From Candidatus Firestoneibacteriota bacterium (GTDB lineage: Bacteria > JACRDZ01), in NCBI GenBank assembly GCA_016212735.1, contig JACRDZ010000105.1, positions 1-26,989 on the forward strand: a DNA stretch of 26,989 nucleotides, read 5' to 3'. The notes beneath the pieces were generated by a model. It made no database searches. It saw nothing but the letters and a program-made list of their open reading frames with translations, and was not told the DNA's origin. The position numbers and the translations under genes are program-made. This document shows, piece after piece, positions 7,521 through 15,173 of this stretch. The number at the start of each line of letters is the position of its first letter. The first letter of the stretch is position 1.

Positions 7521-8543
7521 TTATTTTATTTCCACTGCTTTTAATATACTTGCAGCGTCTTCCGGTGAAGTTGAATTAATATAGAAACCTGAGCCCCATT
7601 CAAAACCTGCAACTCTTTTAATTCGAGGCATAATCTCAATATGCCAGTGAAAATCTTCTTCCAGAGTAGGTCCCTTTTTCATATAAATATTCACAGGTGC
7701 TATGTGCAAGATATAATTGTATGCAGGATTGTGCAAAGCAATATTAATACGTTTTAAAGTTTCTTTTAATATTTCTGCCAGACTCGTTATTTCGTTGTCT
7801 TCAATATAATTAAAATATGCATTATGCCTTTTTGGAATTATCCATGTTTCAAAAGGAAATCTTGATGCAAATGGAGCAAAAGACACAAAATGAGTATTTT
7901 CAATAATAATTCTCTGATAACAGTTTAGTTCTTCTTTTATAATATCACAATAGATACATCTTTCTTTATATTCATAATATCCTTTTGCACCTTCAAGTTC
8001 CTCTTTTACACGTATGGGGACTATTGGTGTAGCAATAAGCTGAGAATGAGAATGCTGTATCACAGTCCCTGTTCTTTCTCCATCATTCTTAAAAATCAAT
8101 ATATATTTAAATCTAACATCTTTTTTTAAATCATCCAATCTGTATTTATAAGAAGATAAAATATATTTTATCTGCTGAATATCAAAATCAAATATTTTTT
8201 TATTATGTTCCGGTGTTTCAATAATTACTTCATGTGCTCCAAGACCATTCATCATATCATACATACCTATTCCTGTTCTACCTATATCACCTTCTATTTT
8301 CAAAACTGGAAATTTATTTGGTACAACTCTGGTATGCCATCCTGGAGTATTTGGTCTTGATCCGCCATAACGAAAAGCGAATATTTCTTTTGGTGTATTT
8401 AATTCATGCCCTTCGCAAAAAGGACAAAAGCTAACTTGACTTTGTTCGATTTCTTTTTCTTCTATCTCATCTATTTTATTTAATCTCTCAGGTGCAATAA
8501 TTATCCACCTTCCAACAATAGGGTCTTTACGCAATTCAGACAT
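7521..8543 (-). CDS. galT: Galactose-1-phosphate uridylyltransferase
   Basis: GalT swaps UMP between UDP-glucose and galactose-1-phosphate in the Leloir pathway through a uridylyl-histidine. The 340-residue protein has the family length, a zinc-type CPFC at 40-43, the N-terminal FxFRYGGSRPNTPGWHTRVVPN segment, the active-site HSHSQ at 164-168 (middle His is the nucleophile), a second CxxC at 196-199 and the C-terminal HWHIEIMPR. The HSHSQ form in place of HPHGQ is common among non-enterobacterial and archaeal-type GalT proteins and leaves open a related hexose-1-phosphate nucleotidyltransferase activity. An AGGAGA ribosome site precedes the ATG. It heads galT, the bS22-like gene and the TPR gene, with a hairpin element in its leader. 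No other galactose gene is in the window. Confidence 0.92.
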   Translation of the reverse strand: MSELRKDPIVGRWIIIAPERLNKIDEIEEKEIEQSQVSFCPFCEGHELNTPKEIFAFRYGGSRPNTPGWHTRVVPNKFPVLKIEGDIGRTGIGMYDMMNGLGAHEVIIETPEHNKKIFDFDIQQIKYILSSYKYRLDDLKKDVRFKYILIFKNDGERTGTVIQHSHSQLIATPIVPIRVKEELEGAKGYYEYKERCIYCDIIKEELNCYQRIIIENTHFVSFAPFASRFPFETWIIPKRHNAYFNYIEDNEITSLAEILKETLKRINIALHNPAYNYILHIAPVNIYMKKGPTLEEDFHWHIEIMPRIKRVAGFEWGSGFYINSTSPEDAASILKAVEIK

Positions 8544-8561
8544 ATTTTTCTCCTCACAAAC

Positions 8562-8690
8562 ATACTGGTAATGTCAAAACTTAACCACAGAGAACACAGA
8601 GATTTAAAAAATTATAAAAATAAACTCTGTGATCTCTGTGGTTCATTTTTTCATCCCTTTTTTCATTTTACTTTTGACAGTACCAACATA
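8562..8690. repeat. Inverted-repeat element with CACAGAG arms in the galT leader
   Basis: Inner arms 8581-8602 and 8625-8645 are near-perfect inverted copies (AACCACAGAGA core), and outer arms 8562-8580 and 8671-8690 match at about 15 of 20 positions (GGTANTGTCAAAA). The inner arm is the same sequence as in the element at 4002-4218, but the outer arms differ. It lies between a possible galT promoter and the galT start, so it may fold in the mRNA leader. No coding capacity. Confidence 0.75.
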
Positions 8691-8758
8691 CTAAATAATA
8701 CTCATGTCTCGTAAGCTCGATTTGACAGAAGATAAGATTAAAAATATCCTAACTCTAT

Positions 8759-8787
8759 ATTATACCTAAAACAAAACAAAATTGGAA
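8759..8787 (-). promoter_or_regulatory. Possible promoter of galT group
   Basis: Minus-strand TATAAT (8764-8759) lies 17 bases after a weak TTCCAA -35 (8787-8782). The predicted transcript would carry the CACAGAG hairpin before galT. The -35 is only a 3/6 match, so this is tentative. Confidence 0.35.
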
Positions 8788-8822
8788 GAAAAATTAAATT
8801 TTTTTAAGGCATGCTCTTTTAA

Positions 8823-10274
8823 CTATAGTTTTAAGGCTTCCTGTAATAATTTATTTACCATAGCTGGATTTGCCTTACCTTTAGTTTCTTTCATCACCTG
8901 TCCTACAAGAAACCCTATTGCTTTCTCTTTACCATTTTTATAATCCTCTACGCTTTTAGGATTATTTTCAACTGTTTTTTTTACAATTTCTTTTATAAGA
9001 GTTTCATCAGAAATCTGGTTAAGCCCTTTTTCTTCAATAATTTTTTCAGGATTCTTCCCTGTATTTACAGCTTCTTCAAAAACAATTTTAGCAATTTTGC
9101 TGCTTATAATCCCTTTATCAATCAGTTTTAACAAATCTGTTAAAATATCAGGTGTAACTAAAAAGTTTGTTATATCCAGATTATTTTCTTTCAGAACTCG
9201 CAATACTTCTCCCATTATCCAGTTACTTATAATTTTTGGCTCATTATATAAACTCACACATTTCTCAAAATAAAGAGCTAATGGTTTTTCTGACGTCAGA
9301 ATTTGCGCGTCATAAAACGGAATTTTATATTGTTCAACGAATCTGCCACATTTTTTATCCGGCAATTCAGGCAAATTATTTTTTACCTCTTCTATCCAAT
9401 CTAATGAAACATGAATAGGAACCAGATCCGGTTCAGGAAAATATCTATAATCGTGTGCTTCTTCTTTACTTCTCATAGAAATAGTCATATTTCTTTCTGT
9501 ATCCCATAATCTTGTTTCCTGAATAATAAGTTCATTGTTTCTTAAACAATTTATCTGTCTTTCTGCTTCATAATCCAGCGCTTTTTGTATAAATTTAAAA
9601 GAATTAACATTTTTAATTTCTGTTTTTGTTCCGAGTTTATTTGAGCCGCGAGGACGTATAGAAATATTTGCATCACATCTTAAACTTCCTTCCTCCATAT
9701 TTCCATCACAAACTCCTATATACATCAATATAGTTCTCAGTTTAGTAAGATATTCCTTTGCTTCGTCTTTTGATCTTATATCAGGTTCTGTAACAATCTC
9801 AAGAAGAGGGACTCCCGAACGATTAAGATCCACAAAACTTCCCTCTGCATGCTGAAAACTATCACTTGAGTGTAATAATTTACCTGCGTCTTCTTCCATA
9901 TGAACTCGATTAATACCTATTTTTTTTATATTTCCATCCAGATTGATTTCGATATACCCGTTTTTGCCTATAGGTTTATCATATTGAGAAATCTGATATC
10001 CTTTTGGTAAATCAGGATAAAAATAGTTTTTACGGTCAAATTTACAAAATTCTGCAATCTGACAATTAAGTGCAAGACCTGTCAGAATTGCAAATTCTAG
10101 AGCTTTTTTATTATATACAGGCAGGACTCCGGGCATACCAAGACAGATTGGACAAACTTGAGTATTAGGTTCGTTTCCAAAAGCTGTGCTGCATCCGCAA
10201 AAAGCTTTTGTTCTGGTTAAAAGCTGAGCATGTACTTCTAATCCAATAACAATTTCATATTCCCTTTCAGTCAT
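8823..10274 (-). CDS. gatB: Asp-tRNA(Asn)/Glu-tRNA(Gln) amidotransferase subunit B
   Basis: GatB is the kinase and tRNA-binding subunit of GatCAB, which turns Glu-tRNA(Gln) and Asp-tRNA(Asn) into the amidated forms. The 483-residue protein has the family length and opening (YEIVIGLEVHAQLLT), zinc-type cysteines at 26, 28, 41 and 44, the RKNYFYPDLPKGYQISQYDKP block, the NRSGVPLLEIVTEPD motif, and the C-terminal YqeY-like domain ending in NPAMVNKLLQEAL. A GGAG site precedes the ATG. No gatA or gatC is in the window, so the subunits are split in the genome. It is the last gene of a femX-ldt operon, 13 bases after a small membrane protein. Confidence 0.96.
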   Translation of the reverse strand: MTEREYEIVIGLEVHAQLLTRTKAFCGCSTAFGNEPNTQVCPICLGMPGVLPVYNKKALEFAILTGLALNCQIAEFCKFDRKNYFYPDLPKGYQISQYDKPIGKNGYIEINLDGNIKKIGINRVHMEEDAGKLLHSSDSFQHAEGSFVDLNRSGVPLLEIVTEPDIRSKDEAKEYLTKLRTILMYIGVCDGNMEEGSLRCDANISIRPRGSNKLGTKTEIKNVNSFKFIQKALDYEAERQINCLRNNELIIQETRLWDTERNMTISMRSKEEAHDYRYFPEPDLVPIHVSLDWIEEVKNNLPELPDKKCGRFVEQYKIPFYDAQILTSEKPLALYFEKCVSLYNEPKIISNWIMGEVLRVLKENNLDITNFLVTPDILTDLLKLIDKGIISSKIAKIVFEEAVNTGKNPEKIIEEKGLNQISDETLIKEIVKKTVENNPKSVEDYKNGKEKAIGFLVGQVMKETKGKANPAMVNKLLQEALKL

Positions 10275-10287
10275 AGATTTCTCCTGA

Positions 10288-10512
10288 TTATAATATGTTT
10301 AAAGATACCCCCATAATGATTAATAAACTTATAACTATGCAAACTATTCCAGAAAAAAAGGAATATGCTCCTATTGTAAATATATTTTGATTTGCATTAA
10401 TAATCTCAGAGATTAAAAACAAACTTAATAATAAAAGACTATTTCCAATTATAAAAAGTCCAACAATAATCTTGTGTATTATTCTATTTTTTGATTCTTT
10501 AGAATCAGACAT
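10288..10512 (-). CDS. Small two-helix membrane protein, unknown
   Basis: This 74-residue product has a short charged N-terminus (MSDSKESKNR) and two hydrophobic helices at about 13-35 and 44-72, so it should be an inner-membrane protein with both ends on the same side. I do not recognise the family. An AAAGGAT site precedes the ATG, and gaps of 9 bases to the L,D-transpeptidase gene and 13 bases to gatB show it belongs to the operon and is probably a real gene. A link to cell-wall enzymes upstream is only suggested by position. Confidence 0.65.
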   Translation of the reverse strand: MSDSKESKNRIIHKIIVGLFIIGNSLLLLSLFLISEIINANQNIFTIGAYSFFSGIVCIVISLLIIMGVSLNIL

Positions 10513-10521
10513 AAGAATCCT

Positions 10522-11310
10522 TTAAAAAATTTCAACTTTTGTTCCTAATGGAATAATCTTAAATAATTCTATTACATCATTGTTATTCATTCTTATGCAT
10601 CCCTGACTAACATTTTTCCCAATTGATTCAGGTTCAATAGTTCCATGTATTCCATACTGTTTTTGTTCTTCAAAACCCATCCATCTTGGACCTAAAGCAT
10701 TTTTAGGATCTCCACCTGGAATATTTATACCATTAAGAGTCCATGTTGGATTTTCTATTCTTGAACTAATTGTAAAAATACCAATCGGTGATGGTGTTTC
10801 ATTTTTACCTGTTGCCACAGAATAATGTTTAATAATTTCTTTTTCTTTATATAATATAAGAATATTCTTTCTGGTATCCACACTTATTTTAAGTTGTTTT
10901 GTAAAAGCTGGAATCAACATTTTCTGTCCTATTTTTAAACTTCTAATAGATATAATTTTATTTATTTCCATTATTAGTTCAACAGGAACATTATATTTAT
11001 TCGAAATAGCATTTAGATTATCACCGGATTTTATTTCATAAGTTAAAAAATCGCTTTTAGGAAAACCCGAAAAAAATATTTTAATATTTAATGATTCAAG
11101 TTTTTTTCTAAATTCGTCTTCTTTTAAATCATGAGTTTTAGTTAAAATCGAATTATATATCTCTCTGGCTTTTTCGAAGTTTCCTGTTGATTCATATATA
11201 TTAGCCTGTAATATTAAATCTTTTACTGAATACTTTTCTTCTGCCTTTAATATGTAAGTCTGTAAACAAAACACAATTAATATAAAACATATTAATAATA
11301 TTTTTTTCAT
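10522..11310 (-). CDS. LysM L,D-transpeptidase (YkuD type)
   Basis: The enzyme is predicted to make 3-3 or protein-to-wall links in peptidoglycan via a catalytic cysteine. I use the ATG at 11310 (262 residues) since it has a GAGGAAG site and begins a clean signal peptide (MKKILLICFILIVFC to LKA); an in-frame ATG at 11328 is an alternative without a strong site. Residues 26-80 may be a TPR-like helical linker, 90-133 is a LysM peptidoglycan-binding domain (YEIKSGDNLNAISNKYNVPV), and 140-262 is the YkuD domain with H222 (IHGT), and S235-Q-G-C238-IRM, the catalytic pair. It acts in the periplasm. It lies 73 bases after femX and 9 bases before the small membrane gene. Confidence 0.92.
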   Translation of the reverse strand: MKKILLICFILIVFCLQTYILKAEEKYSVKDLILQANIYESTGNFEKAREIYNSILTKTHDLKEDEFRKKLESLNIKIFFSGFPKSDFLTYEIKSGDNLNAISNKYNVPVELIMEINKIISIRSLKIGQKMLIPAFTKQLKISVDTRKNILILYKEKEIIKHYSVATGKNETPSPIGIFTISSRIENPTWTLNGINIPGGDPKNALGPRWMGFEEQKQYGIHGTIEPESIGKNVSQGCIRMNNNDVIELFKIIPLGTKVEIF

Positions 11311-11340
11311 AATATCTAACTTCCTCATTCTTTCTGTTAT

Positions 11341-11368
11341 TCAGCTTTCAGCTTTGAACTTTGAGCCT
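11341..11368. repeat. Second copy of the CAGCTTTGAGC-type repeat
   Basis: TCAGCTTTCAGCTTTGAACTTTGAGCC-like sequence fills the gap between femX and the L,D-transpeptidase gene and matches units at 3320-3374. The two copies lie in comparable places, between genes of minus-strand operons. Confidence 0.6.
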
Positions 11369-11383
11369 TTTTTACTTTAGGGA

Positions 11384-12460
11384 TTATTCTTCCAATGCAC
11401 TATCCAGGGTCCCTCGTGTTTTTAAATTAACAAATTTTTTATATACAACTAACCCTCTTTGGAAGATATAATAATATAATTTAGAAATAGGTAAATCATA
11501 ACAACCTATAAGATTTACATGTTCTCCATTAAATCCTTTTTTAAACCGATATACTCCCCACAAAGGATGGTCCTGAGTCGGATTACTTGGTATTCCCCAT
11601 AAGTCATACTTTTTTAATCCTTTTTTTAAAGCCCATTGTATAACCTCCCAATGAAGTAAATAATTGGGCATGCAGTTTCGAAACATATCATTTGAAGCAC
11701 CATACATATACCAGCACATTTCACCAAAAATAAAAATAAAAACTCCGGCAACAATCTCATTATTCACTGACGCAAGAAATATGCTACACCCTCCATTATT
11801 ATGCAGCAGGTGCCATATAGTATGATAATATTCTTCCTCATGAATTACAAATCTGTTCCTCTGGGCAGTTTTTTTTAATAATTCATAGAAAAGGGATACG
11901 CCTTTTTCATCTTCTGCTATATCTACTTTTACTCCTTTATTAATTGCTATCTTAATATTATATCGTGTTTTATGTTCAAAACTTTTTATTATTTCTTCGC
12001 ATGGTCTTTCAAGATCAATTATAAACGTACTCCTGGGTTGAATCTGTTCCTGTGTTTTGATAAAACCGCATTCCTTAAGCGTATAGAGCGCTTTCTCATT
12101 ATTTTCATAAATGAAAGGGTCTATTTTTAAAAGTACAGCTTTGTGGTAATTATTTAATTTTTTAATTCCTTTTATAAGGTTTTTTAATATATCAGGATTA
12201 TCATAATCTATTATAGGTCCTCTAGGAGCATAAAAAATACTTCTTCCGCCTGAAAAAGGAATAAGTTTTTTTAATAATAGAATTACTCCTTTTAACTCCT
12301 TCTCTTTATAAATACCGAGTCTTATAGGTTGCCATGAATATTTTTTTTTTACTTCACCCCATGCATATGATTGTAATATTTGAGGATTCGTTGTATTTAA
12401 TAAATACTCATCCCAGATATTTTTTTCATTGATTTCAACACATTTATACTCAAAAGACAT
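11384..12460 (-). CDS. FemX/FemAB-type peptidoglycan bridge aminoacyltransferase
   Basis: Proteins of this family move amino acids from aminoacyl-tRNA to the lipid II stem peptide; others act on different amine acceptors. The 358-residue protein shows the two tandem GNAT-like domains: PQILQSYAWGEVKKKYSW and FYAPRGPIIDY in the first, then SFEHKTRYNIKIAINKGVK, followed by KKTAQRNRF, the FLASVNNEIVAGVFIF strand pair and the closing YDLWGIP. The pattern is typical and the length fits a protein lacking the FemA coiled coil. An AGAGAGTT-type site precedes the ATG. It is the first gene of the operon with the L,D-transpeptidase, which supports a cell-wall role. FemX in a diderm is less usual than in Firmicutes, so substrate is open. 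Confidence 0.88.
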   Translation of the reverse strand: MSFEYKCVEINEKNIWDEYLLNTTNPQILQSYAWGEVKKKYSWQPIRLGIYKEKELKGVILLLKKLIPFSGGRSIFYAPRGPIIDYDNPDILKNLIKGIKKLNNYHKAVLLKIDPFIYENNEKALYTLKECGFIKTQEQIQPRSTFIIDLERPCEEIIKSFEHKTRYNIKIAINKGVKVDIAEDEKGVSLFYELLKKTAQRNRFVIHEEEYYHTIWHLLHNNGGCSIFLASVNNEIVAGVFIFIFGEMCWYMYGASNDMFRNCMPNYLLHWEVIQWALKKGLKKYDLWGIPSNPTQDHPLWGVYRFKKGFNGEHVNLIGCYDLPISKLYYYIFQRGLVVYKKFVNLKTRGTLDSALEE

Positions 12461-12513
12461 AATTAACTCTCTTTGCTAAAACTTTGCAGAACTTCGATAT
12501 TTAATTAGATATT

Positions 12514-12541
12514 TTTATATCATATTTTAAATAAAAATCAA
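12514..12541 (-). promoter_or_regulatory. Predicted promoter of the femX-ldt-gatB operon
   Basis: Minus strand TTGATT (12541-12536), 16-base spacer, TATAAA (12519-12514), with a TGA just before the -10 (extended -10). It is about 54 bases upstream of the femX start. Confidence 0.45.
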
Positions 12542-12571
12542 TACAAATTAATCAAATTAGTTTTAAGTCTT

Positions 12572-12612
12572 AAGTTTTTAGTTATAAACTTCTAACTTAC
12601 TACTAAAAACTT
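12572..12612. repeat. Inverted repeat in the divergent femX/pabB spacer
   Basis: AAGTTTTTAGT (12572-12582) and ACTAAAAACTT (12602-12612) form an 11-base-pair stem with a 19-base loop. It lies upstream of both divergent genes, between their two predicted promoters, so it is not a terminator. The GTTATAAACTT-type loop repeats the arm, which suggests a dispersed repeat. Confidence 0.55.
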
Positions 12613-12661
12613 ATAACTTTGAAATTCCTATACTTAATATTTACTTTTTGCTTTTCTTAAA

Positions 12662-12689
12662 TTGACATAATTATAAATATGTGTATATT
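12662..12689 (+). promoter_or_regulatory. Predicted promoter of the chorismate-enzyme operon
   Basis: A perfect TTGACA at 12662-12667 is followed after 16 bases by TATATT (12684-12689). The ATG at 12731 has a GGAG site 9-10 bases upstream. Confidence 0.5.
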
Positions 12690-12730
12690 TGTAAAATAAT
12701 AACAGACCCTGAATATGGAGTCATTTAAGA

Positions 12731-14224
12731 ATGTATTATCCAGATATAAACGATTTCAATAAACTAAAAACAGGTTCGTATGTATCAATATTCAAAGAAT
12801 TGCCTGCAGATGATCTTACCCCTGTTTCCGTATATGAAAATCTTGGGACACCAGTTAATTCATTTTTGTTAGAAAGTGCGCAAAAACATGAAAAAACAGG
12901 AAAATATTCCTTAATTGGTTTTTCTCCATATCTATTGTTTAAAAGTAAAAATAAATCGATAGAAATAATTAAATTTAGTAAAAAATCTAAAAAAATATAT
13001 ACAAAAAATGGATCTCCTTTAAAAGAATTACAAAAACTTCTGGAAAAGAAAAAAACAGTAAAACTTCCGAGTATATGTCCGTTTCAGGGAGGCTGTGTCG
13101 GATACTTTGGTTATGAAACAGTTCATTTCTTTGAAAATATACCATTACGCAAATCTGATGATTTAAATTTACCTGATTTATACTTCTTGTTTTTTGACAA
13201 TGTTATTATTTTTGATCACTTTAAAAATAAAATACAAATTTTAAAATCTATTAAAATCAGCCAAAACAAAAAAAAATCCTACGAAAATTGTATAGAGTCA
13301 TTAAATCATATAGAAAAACTTATAAGAAATAATACATATAAAGAATATACCCTAAAAGACCGAAATATTAATAATATAGACCATCTGATTATTTCAAATT
13401 ATACTAAAACTGATTACATTAAAATGGTTGAAAAAACAAAGGAATATATTTGTGCAGGAGATATTTTTCAAGCTAATCTTTCTCAACGTTTTTCAACAAA
13501 TTTTTCCGGTACGCCTTTTTTACTTTATAAAACTTTGAGAGAAATTAATCCTTCTCCTTTTGCATGTTTTTTTAATTTTAAAGACTTTCAGGTTGTGAGT
13601 TCTTCACCTGAACGGCTTATTAAACTTGAAAATCAAAATATTGAGACACGGCCTATTGCAGGAACCAGACCGCGCGGAGATACAACAGAAGAAGATAATA
13701 AGCTTTCTAAAGAACTGATGCTGAGTCCAAAAGAACGCGCTGAACATATTATGCTTGTTGATCTGGAACGCAACGACCTGGGGCGAGTATGTGAATATGG
13801 GACAGTACATGTTGACGAACTTATGGTTTTAGAAAAATATTCGCATGTTATACATATAGTTTCAAATATAAAAGGCAAATTAAAAATTGGGAAAAATTGG
13901 ATTGATATTTTACAAGCTACCTTTCCAGGTGGTACTATTACTGGAACACCTAAAGTAAGATGTATGGAGATAATTGAAGAACTTGAGAATGTCAATCGGT
14001 ATATTTATACAGGTTCTGCTGGATATATTAGTTTTACCGGAGATCTGGATTTTAATATTCTTATAAGAACAATTATTATTAAAGATGGTAATGCATATAT
14101 GCAGGCAGGCGGCGGTATTGTGGCTGACTCAATACCAGAAAAAGAATATTATGAAACTCTATATAAAGCACAAGCTTTAATAAATGCATTAAAAATATAT
14201 AAAAAACAATATCAACAATATTAG
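12731..14224 (+). CDS. pabB: Chorismate-binding synthase, component I (PabB or TrpE type)
   Basis: The 497-residue protein has the N-terminal TrpE-type domain (about 1-170) and the C-terminal chorismate-binding domain (about 230-490). The call between aminodeoxychorismate synthase and anthranilate synthase is mixed. Pointing to PabB: GDIFQANLSQRF near 245 and the adjoining class IV aminotransferase gene, as in pabB-pabC pairs. Pointing to TrpE: the LLES motif near residue 46 used in Trp binding and PIAGT near 308, where classic PabB has a Lys nucleophile (PIKGT). Other family motifs, DLERNDLGRV and the TFPGGTITGTPK block, are intact. No glutamine amidotransferase partner (PabA/TrpG) is in the window. 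I prefer PabB on context, not on chemistry. Confidence 0.78.
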   Translation: MYYPDINDFNKLKTGSYVSIFKELPADDLTPVSVYENLGTPVNSFLLESAQKHEKTGKYSLIGFSPYLLFKSKNKSIEIIKFSKKSKKIYTKNGSPLKELQKLLEKKKTVKLPSICPFQGGCVGYFGYETVHFFENIPLRKSDDLNLPDLYFLFFDNVIIFDHFKNKIQILKSIKISQNKKKSYENCIESLNHIEKLIRNNTYKEYTLKDRNINNIDHLIISNYTKTDYIKMVEKTKEYICAGDIFQANLSQRFSTNFSGTPFLLYKTLREINPSPFACFFNFKDFQVVSSSPERLIKLENQNIETRPIAGTRPRGDTTEEDNKLSKELMLSPKERAEHIMLVDLERNDLGRVCEYGTVHVDELMVLEKYSHVIHIVSNIKGKLKIGKNWIDILQATFPGGTITGTPKVRCMEIIEELENVNRYIYTGSAGYISFTGDLDFNILIRTIIIKDGNAYMQAGGGIVADSIPEKEYYETLYKAQALINALKIYKKQYQQY

Positions 14225-14256
14225 AACCTATGTCTAAAATCGGAGATAATACTATC

Positions 14257-15150
14257 ATGCTAAAAGAAACTCCTTCTGAATATGTTTATATAAATGGGGA
14301 ATACATATTAAAAGAAAATGCAAAAATATCTGTATTTGATCATGGATTCCTTTATGGCGACGCTGTATTTGAAACAATGAGGTCTTTTGATGGAAAACTA
14401 TTTAAACTCTCAGAACACATTGATAGACTATTAAAATCAGCTCATGGAATTTTTTTACAGCATAAATTCACTAAATATGAAATTGCACAAGCAGTAAGTA
14501 AAACCATGGAAAAAAATCAGGCTCTTGATGCATATATAAGAATCTGTATCTCAAGAGGTGTTGGACAGGTAAGCCTTGATATTGATGCATGCCTTAATCC
14601 AATGCTTATAATTTTTGTAAAACCGATTATTGACATACCTATTCAGGGAGTAAAAATAGCCATTGTTAAAACAAGAAGAAATTTAATCAGTGCAATGAAT
14701 CCTTCTTTTAAAACTGCAAATATGTTAAATAATATTCTCTCAAAACTAGAAGCAAAAAGACTAAATGCTTTTGAGGGTATAATGCTTAATAGTGATGGTT
14801 ATATTACAGAAGGAAGCATAAGTAATATATTTATAATAAAAAATTTCAAATTAATTACTCCATCAATTAATACGGGAATTCTAGAAGGTATTGCAAGAAA
14901 CACAATTATTGAACTTGCTTCTCGTGCTAATTTAACTGTATTTGAAGAACTAATTAAACCTGAAGAACTTTATGAAATAGATGAATGCTTTTTGACAAAC
15001 AGCGTTCGCGGTATTATTCCTGTAAATCAAATCGATGATATTAAAATAAATAATGGATTAATCGGTCATTATACTTTAAAGCTCCAGGAAATATATACAC
15101 AATATGTAAATGAGACAATATACCTGGAAGAATTTGATGAGGTCCGATAA
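14257..15150 (+). CDS. Class IV aminotransferase (PabC / IlvE / D-aminotransferase group)
   Basis: The protein is a PLP enzyme of fold type IV with the canonical FDHGFLYGDAVFETMRSFDG N-terminal block, a predicted PLP lysine in the motif FKTANMLNN (K152 from the chosen start), and EGSISNIFI ahead of the closing GILEGIARNTI. In an operon with a chorismate-binding synthase the likeliest role is 4-amino-4-deoxychorismate lyase (PabC), though branched-chain or D-alanine aminotransferases share these motifs. The frame is open from 14230, but no ribosome site lies before that ATG; a GGAGA site at 14242 sits 10 bases upstream of the ATG at 14257, which I use (297 residues). A 32-base gap separates it from the upstream gene. 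A separate ilvE is at 22998, which favours a non-IlvE role here. Confidence 0.85.
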   Translation: MLKETPSEYVYINGEYILKENAKISVFDHGFLYGDAVFETMRSFDGKLFKLSEHIDRLLKSAHGIFLQHKFTKYEIAQAVSKTMEKNQALDAYIRICISRGVGQVSLDIDACLNPMLIIFVKPIIDIPIQGVKIAIVKTRRNLISAMNPSFKTANMLNNILSKLEAKRLNAFEGIMLNSDGYITEGSISNIFIIKNFKLITPSINTGILEGIARNTIIELASRANLTVFEELIKPEELYEIDECFLTNSVRGIIPVNQIDDIKINNGLIGHYTLKLQEIYTQYVNETIYLEEFDEVR

Positions 15151-15173
15151 CCTACTGAAGGAGAATGTTCATT

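Noticed and set aside
8722..8750. Plus-strand TTGACA with TATCCT at 17 bases, facing the gatB 3' end
   Set aside because: A good -35, but a weak -10 and no gene on that strand; an antisense transcript to gatB cannot be supported from sequence alone.
8790..8825. Terminator after gatB
   Set aside because: AAGAGCATGCCTTAAAAAAA has only a short self-complementary GCATGC with no loop, so no stable stem forms.
13604..13995. Minus-strand frames of 68 and 120 codons within pabB
   Set aside because: Shadows of a conserved coding region with no ribosome site.
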